From assembly GCA_046302855.1 (NCBI GenBank), contig JBKCHH010000067.1, positions 1 through 7,347 on the forward strand: a DNA stretch of 7,347 nt. Direction: 5' to 3'. The notes below the pieces were generated by a model. It searched no databases. It was given only the letters and a program-made list of their open reading frames with translations, and was not told where the DNA came from. Of this stretch, positions 1 to 4,605 are shown piece after piece (position 1 is the first letter of the stretch; every line of letters begins with the position of its first letter). Made by a program: the position numbers and the translations under genes. Origin of the DNA: JBKCHH01 sp046302855 (lineage in GTDB: Bacteria; Pseudomonadota; Alphaproteobacteria; Rickettsiales; UBA8987).

Positions 1-398
1 TCTTTCTTCACTGCCCTTTCACCAAATACATTGCCACCCTTTTCTAGCTTTACTCTTAGGTGATTAATCTCACCCCTATCTAGCGTATCATTAATAGTTG
101 CCTTATCGGCATAGTAGATGTTTTTAAATTCATCTACTAGCTTTAGGTCTTTATCTATGTGGATTATGCCGTCTTTTTTATCATACAGAATTTCATCTGT
201 AGTAAGGGTTCTGCCTTCAAACTTTACTTCAACATCTCCGGTTGCTTGCAGTTGTTTTTTATCCACTAAATAATTTACTTCCTTGGCTGAAAAATCTGCC
301 TCACGAGATTTATCGTTATTGAACTTTTCAAGCAGGGAATCTTCTGCCAAAGTGGGTGAGGCAAAAAAAAGTAGTAGAAAGAAAAAGCATCTCTTCAT
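1..398 (-). CDS. lptD: LPS-assembly protein LptD, N-terminal part (cut by window edge)
   Basis: LptD is the outer-membrane beta-barrel that, with LptE, inserts lipopolysaccharide into the outer leaflet. Only the first 132 codons are in the window; the reading frame runs off the left edge without a stop. The start is ATG at 398. A signal peptide is clear: M-K-R, a Phe/Leu-rich core (residues 5-12) and a likely signal-peptidase I site after TLA (residue 18). Residues about 34-130 look like the periplasmic OstA/LptA-like beta-jellyroll domain, with the repeated pattern ADFSAKEVNYLVDKKQLQA, TGDVEV, LTTDEILYDKKDGIIH. LptA has the same fold and could be confused with it. Position directly after lptG, as is common in alphaproteobacteria, favours LptD, but the barrel domain that would prove it lies outside the window. 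The gap to lptG is 3 bp, so the two are surely co-transcribed. Confidence 0.82.
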   Translation of the reverse strand, partial: MKRCFFFLLLFFASPTLAEDSLLEKFNNDKSREADFSAKEVNYLVDKKQLQATGDVEVKFEGRTLTTDEILYDKKDGIIHIDKDLKLVDEFKNIYYADKATINDTLDRGEINHLRVKLEKGGNVFGERAVKK

Positions 399-401
399 TT
401 T

Positions 402-1535
402 TTAGGCCTCTCTTAAATGAATTAAAAAATAAATAGAAATGCTGGCAAGCAAAAATATGGGGGAAAGGGAAGATAAAATAAGCGGAATTTTTCCAGAAAG
501 CCCCAGTGAAAAAATTAAATTACTAAAAAAATACACTATAAAGCCAATGATAACGCTTAGTGCTATTAACATTCCCTGCTTATTGCTTCTTGTATGAGAA
601 AATGAAAATAGCGAGCCAAAAAGCACCATACTCATAAAAAACAAGGGCGAGAGCAAGATATTATAAAATTCAAGCCTGTGTGGTAGGGCAGAAAAGCCAG
701 ATTTTTCTAAAGTATTAATAAATTTTTGTAGTTCAAAAACATTAATATTTTCAGGCGGAGTAAAGCTATCGTAAATATCCTTTACGCTAAGGGTGGTTGG
801 AATGTTAAGCTCATTTATATACTGATTAGTAGCATTGGGATTAGTTACCAAAAGATTTTTTAGATACCAGTGATCCCCCTTTAGAATCATTCTGGAAGCA
901 TCAATCCTTTTTAAAAATACATTGCTTGCATCAAAATAAAAAATGGTGGCGTTTATTAGGGTTATATCTTTGCTTTTTTGAACCTCTTTTGTCTGTTCAA
1001 TATCTTTGGCGGTTATAATAATTTGCCCTAAATTATTTTCTGGATTTTTATCATCTTGCTTTAGCCACAGCCCACTTTTGCCAATGCTAGATTTAGCCCC
1101 TGATTCTTTAAAATATTTTTCAGAAAGGCTAGAATATTTTTTTAGCATCACAACCGAAATTGGGTTAAGAAAAGTAATTAAAACTATCCCACCTATAAGG
1201 GCCACAATAATGGCGGGAAAGATATATCCAAAGGCAGAAAGTCCGCTAGATTTAAACACCACCAGTTCAGAGCTTCTAGAAAACTTTGCGAAGGTTAAAA
1301 CCGTTGCCAGCATTATGCAAAAGGGAAGGAGTTTTTGTGCCACCTTTGGCATTTTAAAAAGAGAAAGCTCGCATAGGGTAAAAAAGCTCATTTCTTTATC
1401 CAAAGCCTTTCTTGAAAGTTCGAGCAAATCTCCCAAAAACACTATAAAGCAAAAGGAAAAGAACAGTATAAATAGTATTTTAGTATATTCCTTGGCAATG
1501 TAAGTATATAGGGTTGTGGAGTAAAATAACTGCAT
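402..1535 (-). CDS. lptG: LPS export ABC transporter permease LptG
   Basis: LptG is the inner-membrane partner of LptF in the LptB2FG ABC transporter that extracts lipopolysaccharide from the inner membrane and pushes it onto the LptC-LptA bridge. The 377-residue length fits the YjgP/YjgQ (LptF/LptG) family. Three membrane segments lie at about 18-38, 68-85 and 101-131. A periplasmic beta-jellyroll region covers about 140-275, including GLWLKQ (155-160) and QIIITAKDIEQ (171-181). Three more membrane segments lie at about 289-312, 320-346 and 349-374. Family hallmarks are LPF at 70-72, SRSSELVVFKSSGLS (86-100) with the conserved SEL and SG, and NPIS (124-127). The C-terminal part, HRLEF (286-290) through SGKIPLI (347-353), is typical of LptG rather than LptF, and the adjacent lptD agrees. 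The ATG start is 3 bases after the stop of the upstream mnhC-like gene, with no strong Shine-Dalgarno, suggesting translational coupling. lptF is not adjacent here. Confidence 0.88.
   Translation of the reverse strand: MQLFYSTTLYTYIAKEYTKILFILFFSFCFIVFLGDLLELSRKALDKEMSFFTLCELSLFKMPKVAQKLLPFCIMLATVLTFAKFSRSSELVVFKSSGLSAFGYIFPAIIVALIGGIVLITFLNPISVVMLKKYSSLSEKYFKESGAKSSIGKSGLWLKQDDKNPENNLGQIIITAKDIEQTKEVQKSKDITLINATIFYFDASNVFLKRIDASRMILKGDHWYLKNLLVTNPNATNQYINELNIPTTLSVKDIYDSFTPPENINVFELQKFINTLEKSGFSALPHRLEFYNILLSPLFFMSMVLFGSLFSFSHTRSNKQGMLIALSVIIGFIVYFFSNLIFSLGLSGKIPLILSSLSPIFLLASISIYFLIHLREA
407..414 (-). promoter_or_regulatory. Ribosome binding site of lptD
   Basis: AAGAGAGG on the minus strand, 8 bases before the ATG at 398 and lying inside the last codons of lptG. 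It fixes the lptD start and is one of the few clear Shine-Dalgarno sequences in this window. Confidence 0.6.
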
Positions 1536-1538
1536 GTT

Positions 1539-1910
1539 TTAGTCCATTTTTTGTGTAATTTGTTCAACCTCATCTTCCTCTATAGTGCCAAATACCCTTT
1601 TTATTTTGATGCAGATGCTAAGCCCTAGGGAAAGGGTGGCTATTCCAACCACAATGGCAGTTAGCATAAGCACATGCGGTATGGGGTTGGTGTATCTAAC
1701 CGAATGAGTGTTTAGAATAGGGGCAGAAGAGTTATCTACATAAGAAGAGGCTATATAAATTAATAAAACTGATATTTGAAAAATGCTCAATGCAATTAGT
1801 TTTTTTGCATAGTTATTGCTAACTATTACCCCGTAAAAACCTATAGCCATAAGCATAAAGCACAGCCAGTAGATAATATTATCAAAAATATTTGTAATAA
1901 TTTCCTGCAT
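1539..1910 (-). CDS. mnhC: Na+/H+ antiporter subunit C (MnhC/MrpC, NuoK-like)
   Basis: This is a 123-residue membrane protein of the NuoK/MrpC family, the small subunit of Mrp-type multi-subunit Na+(K+)/H+ antiporters and homologous to complex I subunit NuoK. Three hydrophobic segments lie at about 10-30, 37-57 and 77-102. The first loop, SNNYAKKLIALSIFQISVLL (31-50), matches the usual family pattern. The third segment, NPIPHVLMLTAIVVGIATLS (75-94), corresponds to the usual DPLPQALVLTAIVIG motif; the normal Asp is Asn and the Gln is His. The C-terminal tail is short and acidic (GTIEEDEVEQ). It is the first gene of the minus-strand run into lptG. No other Mrp subunit (A, B, D-G) is present in the window, so the partners must lie elsewhere or the protein works alone. 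NuoK itself is unlikely: the membrane glutamates that NuoK needs are not apparent and no other nuo gene is near. Confidence 0.8.
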   Translation of the reverse strand: MQEIITNIFDNIIYWLCFMLMAIGFYGVIVSNNYAKKLIALSIFQISVLLIYIASSYVDNSSAPILNTHSVRYTNPIPHVLMLTAIVVGIATLSLGLSICIKIKRVFGTIEEDEVEQITQKMD

Positions 1911-1933
1911 AGACTTTTCTACTTGAAGTATTT

Positions 1934-1962
1934 TTAATATAGGGTTTAAGCACTAAAAACAA
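1934..1962 (-). promoter_or_regulatory. Possible weak promoter for mnhC-lptG-lptD
   Basis: On the minus strand, TTGTTT (1962-1957) and TATTAA (1939-1934) are 17 bases apart, just upstream of the mnhC start at 1910. Matches to the sigma-70 consensus are only partial (3 of 6 and 4 of 6), and in DNA this AT-rich such matches occur by chance. It is proposed because a promoter is expected here: the nearest gene upstream ends in a strong terminator. Confidence 0.28.
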
Positions 1963-1975
1963 TTATTTTAAAAAA

Positions 1976-2110
1976 ACCCGTCATGAGCCGAGGACTGAAA
2001 GGACGAAGCAATCCATAAACAAGGTAGAGCCTTAAGTTTCAGATATTTTTTTAAGAAAAGTCATTTTTGTGGATTGCCGCACTCGCTAAAGCTCGTTCGC
2101 AATGACTGGG
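1976..2110. repeat. Dispersed palindromic repeat, copy 1
   Basis: The ends are near-inverted (CCGTCATGAG at the left, CGCAATGACTGGG at the right), with AAGCAATCC near the left end and GGATTGCC near the right. It shares GCAATCCATAAACAAGG and ATTTTTGTGGATTGCC exactly with the reverse complement of copy 2 at 2624-2754, with a diverged middle of similar length. Elements with GTCATTGCGAG...GAAGCAATCC ends are widely dispersed in intergenic DNA of Rickettsiales and some other bacteria. The left end is preceded by seven A's, so on the minus strand the palindromic end runs into a T-run and could end transcripts. An 8-base palindrome, GGGTACCC (2109-2116), sits at its right boundary. It has no coding capacity. 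Confidence 0.75.
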
Positions 2111-2125
2111 GTACCCTTGGCGAAT

Positions 2126-2159
2126 AAAAAAAGGAGCGGTTTCTAAAAGAAACCACCCC
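2126..2159 (-). terminator. Rho-independent terminator of the small acidic-protein gene
   Basis: On the minus strand an 11-bp stem (GGGGTGGTTTC with GAAACCGCTCC, two G-T pairs), a five-base TTTTA loop, and then seven T's. It begins 21 bases after the TAG stop at 2181. This is the best terminator in the window and shows that the upstream unit is a self-contained transcript of about 355 bases when measured from the promoter at 2489-2517. On the plus strand the following T-run is shorter (AGTTTTT), so activity in that direction would be weaker. Confidence 0.9.
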
Positions 2160-2180
2160 AGTTTTTAAAGGGGACGCCTG

Positions 2181-2417
2181 CTATTCAGTAGGCTTCTCCT
2201 CGTTAGATCCGTATAGGGAACTCAACCTTTCGGCTAGCTCCTTTACCTCGGGAGTGTCTTGAACACGCTCGGGTAGAGAGTTCAAGAATCCCTGGGTCTC
2301 ATTTACGAAATCTTCGGGAAGGAGTGCCCGGAGCTGATCGTCAGTGAGAGATTCGAGGTCATATAGAGTGACCTCTACGAACTCATCCTTCTCATCTAAG
2401 CAGGCAATTGTGATCAT
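2181..2417 (-). CDS. Small acidic protein of unknown function, G+C-rich gene
   Basis: A 78-residue product that I do not recognise. It has about 20 Asp/Glu against 6 Lys/Arg, so it is strongly acidic, with no signal peptide or membrane segment. Residues 23-31 (SLTDDQLRA), 34-47 (PEDFVNETQGFLNS) and 55-70 (TPEVKELAERLSSLYG) read as amphipathic helices, so a small helical soluble protein is plausible. The ATG at 2417 is the only usable start: an in-frame TAA lies 12 codons upstream with no GTG or TTG between. There is no Shine-Dalgarno at normal distance; the only GGAGG is about 45 bases upstream, close to the predicted transcript start. Bases 2221-2400 are 50% G+C (90 of 180), against 15 of 60 in, for example, 3661-3720 of recJ, and many codons end in G or C. 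That composition suggests acquisition from elsewhere. It has its own promoter and terminator and is flanked by inverted repeat copies. The alternative is a structured non-coding RNA in which the frame is fortuitous. Confidence 0.6.
   Translation of the reverse strand: MITIACLDEKDEFVEVTLYDLESLTDDQLRALLPEDFVNETQGFLNSLPERVQDTPEVKELAERLSSLYGSNEEKPTE
2250..2292 (-). other. Strong internal RNA hairpin in the small gene
   Basis: On the minus strand, TCTTGAAC (2287-2280) pairs perfectly with GTTCAAGA (2264-2257) around a 15-base loop. After a small internal loop, GGGA pairs with TCCC to lengthen the stem. A second perfect 7-bp hairpin (GAGGTCA with TGACCTC, 7-base loop) lies at 2355-2375. Both lie within the reading frame. 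They suggest the transcript is structured, which would suit a regulatory or dual-function RNA, though hairpins also arise by chance in G+C-richer sequence. Confidence 0.4.
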
Positions 2418-2441
2418 TTGTTCAAAAGCAAAGGAACAATG
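2415..2441 (-). promoter_or_regulatory. Hairpin that includes the start codon of the small gene
   Basis: In the minus-strand transcript, CATTGTTC (2441-2434) can pair with GAACAAATG (2423-2415), with one bulged base and a 10-base loop. The ATG start codon forms the end of the stem. With no Shine-Dalgarno in front of the ATG, folding here could limit or gate translation. Structure only; no known riboswitch or thermometer class is recognised. Confidence 0.4.
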
Positions 2442-2488
2442 AACTGGAAACTGTTAAATAAAATTGGCCTCCAAAAAAGAACAAGGGC

Positions 2489-2517
2489 AGTTTAGCAGAG
2501 AGAGAGAGAGTTGTCAA
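2489..2517 (-). promoter_or_regulatory. Strong sigma-70-type promoter of the small gene
   Basis: Minus strand: a perfect -35 box TTGACA (2517-2512), a 17-base spacer, and a -10 box TAAACT (2494-2489) preceded by TG one base upstream (extended -10). Transcription should start near 2482, giving a leader of about 65 bases before the ATG at 2417. The DNA just upstream of the -35 box (2518-2550) is almost pure A/T and could act as an UP element. This is by far the best promoter match in the window. Confidence 0.82.
2497..2510. repeat. (AG)7 dinucleotide tract in the promoter spacer
   Basis: Seven perfect AG units on the plus strand (CT on the minus strand) fill 14 of the 17 bases between the -35 and -10 boxes of the promoter at 2489-2517. 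Loss or gain of one unit would change the spacer to 15 or 19 bases. The present length gives the optimal spacing. Confidence 0.9.
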
Positions 2518-2571
2518 TATAAAATATTGATTTTTTACAAGATTTTTTTAGAGTTTTAACCAAATTTTAAC
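2518..2571. promoter_or_regulatory. A/T-rich upstream region with a direct repeat
   Basis: An A/T stretch (2518-2550) abuts the -35 box of the small-gene promoter. It is followed by two exact copies of TTTTAAC (2554-2560 and 2565-2571) with an 11-base period, about one helical turn. This spacing is what a dimeric regulator would need on one face of the DNA, but the motif is short and A/T-rich, so chance is possible. Confidence 0.25.
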
Positions 2572-2586
2572 ACACCGCCCAAAAAT

Positions 2587-2620
2587 CGCGTCATGAGGCT
2601 TAAGGAGGGCAAAGCTTGCG
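2587..2620. repeat. Possible remnant of a further palindromic repeat
   Basis: CGCGTCATGAG here resembles the left end of copy 1 (CCGTCATGAG) and is followed by a G/A-rich stretch (AAGGAGGGCAAAGC) that loosely matches the copy 1 arm. It then runs straight into copy 2. It may be a decayed arm left by nested insertion. Only about nine bases match exactly, so this is tentative. Confidence 0.3.
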
Positions 2621-2623
2621 AAA

Positions 2624-2754
2624 CCCGTCATTGCGAGCGAGAGCTTCGCTCGAAGCGTGGCAATCCACAAAAATCGTATCCCTCCAAAAGATACCTGATA
2701 CCCAAGCCTTACCTTGTTTATGGATTGCTTCCTCGCTTCGCTCCTCGCAATGAC
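2624..2754. repeat. Dispersed palindromic repeat, copy 2
   Basis: Well-preserved ends, GTCATTGCGAG (2627-2637) and CTCGCAATGAC (2744-2754), are exact inverted repeats. Inner GGCAATCCAC and GGATTGC boxes follow. The left arm contains a perfect 7-bp hairpin (CGAGCGA with TCGCTCG, 2634-2652), and a further small stem (GTATCCC with GGGATAC-like pairing through AAGATAC) lies in the middle, so the single strand would fold extensively. Reverse-complemented, it matches copy 1 over both inner arms. It ends 8 bp before the recJ stop codon and so probably forms the 3' end of the recJ mRNA. Confidence 0.8.
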
Positions 2755-2762
2755 AATAAAAA

Positions 2763-4550
2763 TTAATTCAACACAGCGTCTTCTATTCTTATCTGCACAT
2801 CGTTAGAGTGGTTATTTTCAGAGATTTTGCCAATTAAACTATATTCGCCCCCTTCTACATTTTGCATAAATCTGCCAAGTTCATTATCCGCCACATTAAA
2901 GGCTATGGCTCGCGTAAATTTAGTAGAATTTTCTACCTCAGAACTCAAACCATTGTATAATAAGCAAGAAACATGTTTTTCTTTAACCAATTTTGGTTTT
3001 TTTATAAGGGAATTTTTTATTAAAAATCTAGGCTCTGGATTGCCCTGCCCAAAAGGTTCTAGCGCGGTTAACCTTTCCACCAATTCATTGTTAATAGCAT
3101 TTAGCGAAAGGCTGGCATCTATGTGGATTCTTTTTTCAAAAACATCTTCAGAAAACCTTTTGCTAATTTGTTCATTCATTAGGTTAATAAATTCATCTAT
3201 ATATTTGATGTTAATAGATAATCCACCTGCCATCTTATGCCCACCACCCGTAATAATTAAGCCTTTTAAATAGGCCTCATTTATTAAAGCCCCTATGTCT
3301 ATACCCTCTATGCTTCTGCCAGAAAACTTTATTACATCATCTTTTTTGGTGCCGATAAAAATTGGCAGATTGAATTCCTCCTTAAGTTTGCTAGCTAAAA
3401 TTCCAATAACGCCCTGATGCCAATTTTCTGAATATAAAACAATTGTATAGTTGTTTTTTGAAACGGCACTTGCCATTTCCCTTGCCTCTTGCAGGGCAAT
3501 TTTTTCTATCTCTTGCCTTTGAATATTTAGCTGGTTTAAGGTTTGGGCAAGCTCCTCAACCCCATCTTCCCTTGTTAACAGCTGGGTGCCAAGTGAGGCA
3601 TCACCAATTCTGCCCCCCGCATTAATTCTTGGACCCAAAATAAACCCCAAATGATAGCTAGATATTTTTTTATCTACGCCTGATACTTTAATTAATTGCT
3701 GTAAACCTTTGTTATGTTTAGAAAAATTGCTAAGCCCCGCCATTAGATAAGCCCTATTTAACAAATCTAATTGCATAACATCGCAGACTGTGCCAAGTGC
3801 CACCAAATCTAGCATTTCCATTAGATTTGGTTCCTTTGTTTTTTTAAAAAAACCTATCTCCCTTAAATGCCTATTTAACGCCACTAGAAACAAAAAGGTA
3901 ACGCCACAGGCCGCTAAATTTGAAAGTTTGCCATCTTCATCTAAACGATTAGGGTTTATAATGCTGTGTGCCTTTGGAAGTTCTAAAAAACTCAAATGGT
4001 GGTCAATTACAATTATATCTATTTTTGAAGTGCTAAAGTGGTCAATCACTTCATTGGCACTGGTGCCACAATCAAGTGTAACAATAAGCTCCACCCCATT
4101 TTTTACATGATTTTTAAAAGTATCTAAATTGGGTCCATAGCCTTCACTTAACCTATCTGGAATATGAAAAACCACATTTTTAAAACCAATTTTAGATAAA
4201 TAATTATAGGCTAGGCTACAAGAGGTGGCGCCATCTACATCGTAATCTGCAAATAGCAAAATCTTTTGATTTTTTATAATGGCTTCTGCCATCCTTTTGA
4301 CACCCCTTTCCATATCTTTTAATAAGAATGGTTCAGGTAGTAGATTTTTTATTTTGGGATCCAAAAAATTAGGTAAATCTTGCAGATTATTATTGGCTAC
4401 AGAAAAGCCCCGTGAGGTAAGTAGCCTGCAAATCACCTCTGGCAAATTATAATTTTGCTGAATAAAAAGCGAAGATGCCTCACAAACAGGCTTAATAATT
4501 ACTCTATTTCCTAAAACCGTCTTTTTAAAAGTTTTTTCTCTTGATTTCAC
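2763..4550 (-). CDS. recJ: Single-stranded-DNA-specific exonuclease RecJ
   Basis: RecJ is a cytoplasmic DHH-family 5'-3' exonuclease that degrades single-stranded DNA in RecF-pathway recombination, mismatch repair and base-excision repair. The 595-residue length is normal. The DHH domain motifs are in order: DYDVDG (102-107), TLDCGT (158-163), IDHH (182-185), NPNR (199-202), ACGVTFLFLVAL (214-225) and LGTVCDV (252-258). These supply the Asp and His ligands for the two metal ions. RINAGGR (308-314) and WHQGVIGILASKL (377-389) follow, then the DHHA1 signature GGGHKMAGG (435-443) and the OB-fold region with EPFGQGNPEP (498-507). The start is GTG at 4550, chosen because homology to the usual N-terminus (VLGNRVI...) begins just after it and the only nearby ATG (4566) is out of frame. 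Stop is at 2763, 8 bp from repeat copy 2. It is transcribed divergently from lolA. No key residue appears to be missing. Confidence 0.95.
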   Translation of the reverse strand: MKSREKTFKKTVLGNRVIIKPVCEASSLFIQQNYNLPEVICRLLTSRGFSVANNNLQDLPNFLDPKIKNLLPEPFLLKDMERGVKRMAEAIIKNQKILLFADYDVDGATSCSLAYNYLSKIGFKNVVFHIPDRLSEGYGPNLDTFKNHVKNGVELIVTLDCGTSANEVIDHFSTSKIDIIVIDHHLSFLELPKAHSIINPNRLDEDGKLSNLAACGVTFLFLVALNRHLREIGFFKKTKEPNLMEMLDLVALGTVCDVMQLDLLNRAYLMAGLSNFSKHNKGLQQLIKVSGVDKKISSYHLGFILGPRINAGGRIGDASLGTQLLTREDGVEELAQTLNQLNIQRQEIEKIALQEAREMASAVSKNNYTIVLYSENWHQGVIGILASKLKEEFNLPIFIGTKKDDVIKFSGRSIEGIDIGALINEAYLKGLIITGGGHKMAGGLSINIKYIDEFINLMNEQISKRFSEDVFEKRIHIDASLSLNAINNELVERLTALEPFGQGNPEPRFLIKNSLIKKPKLVKEKHVSCLLYNGLSSEVENSTKFTRAIAFNVADNELGRFMQNVEGGEYSLIGKISENNHSNDVQIRIEDAVLN

Positions 4551-4572
4551 AAATTTCTTTTCCCATATTGGT

Positions 4573-4584
4573 ATTATAATTATA
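4573..4584. promoter_or_regulatory. Possible divergent -10 region between recJ and lolA
   Basis: The 55-bp gap between the two divergent genes must hold both promoters. TATAAT is found on the plus strand at 4575-4580 (25 bases before the lolA ATG) and on the minus strand at 4584-4579 and 4578-4573. No convincing -35 box lies at the right distance for either, so only the -10 candidates are noted. A start near 4587 would leave lolA with a leader of about 19 bases. Confidence 0.35.
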
Positions 4585-4605
4585 GTAAAAATAAAACTAA
4601 ATTGT

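Noticed and set aside
1006..1503. Plus-strand open frame of 165 codons inside lptG
   Set aside because: It is antisense to a clear lptG, has no family features, no Shine-Dalgarno, and a composition expected of a shadow frame.
402..1535. Assignment of the permease as LptF
   Set aside because: The C-terminal HRLEF to SGKIPLI region and the direct link to lptD fit LptG better, although the two families are related.
2126..2482. Small transcript as tmRNA, RNase P RNA, 6S RNA or SRP RNA
   Set aside because: No T-loop plus tag frame, no GAGGAAAGTCC-type RNase P core, and no 6S or SRP signature was found. The CTCGAATC string near 2350 is not a valid T-loop.
1976..2754. CRISPR array or insertion sequence
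   Set aside because: Only two inverted copies of the repeat are present, with no regular spacers, and no transposase frame lies between or beside them.
2827..3273. Plus-strand open frame of 148 codons, and smaller ones at 3443-3625 and 3790-4110
   Set aside because: All are antisense to recJ, whose catalytic motifs read through these stretches on the minus strand; the translated products show no protein-like pattern.
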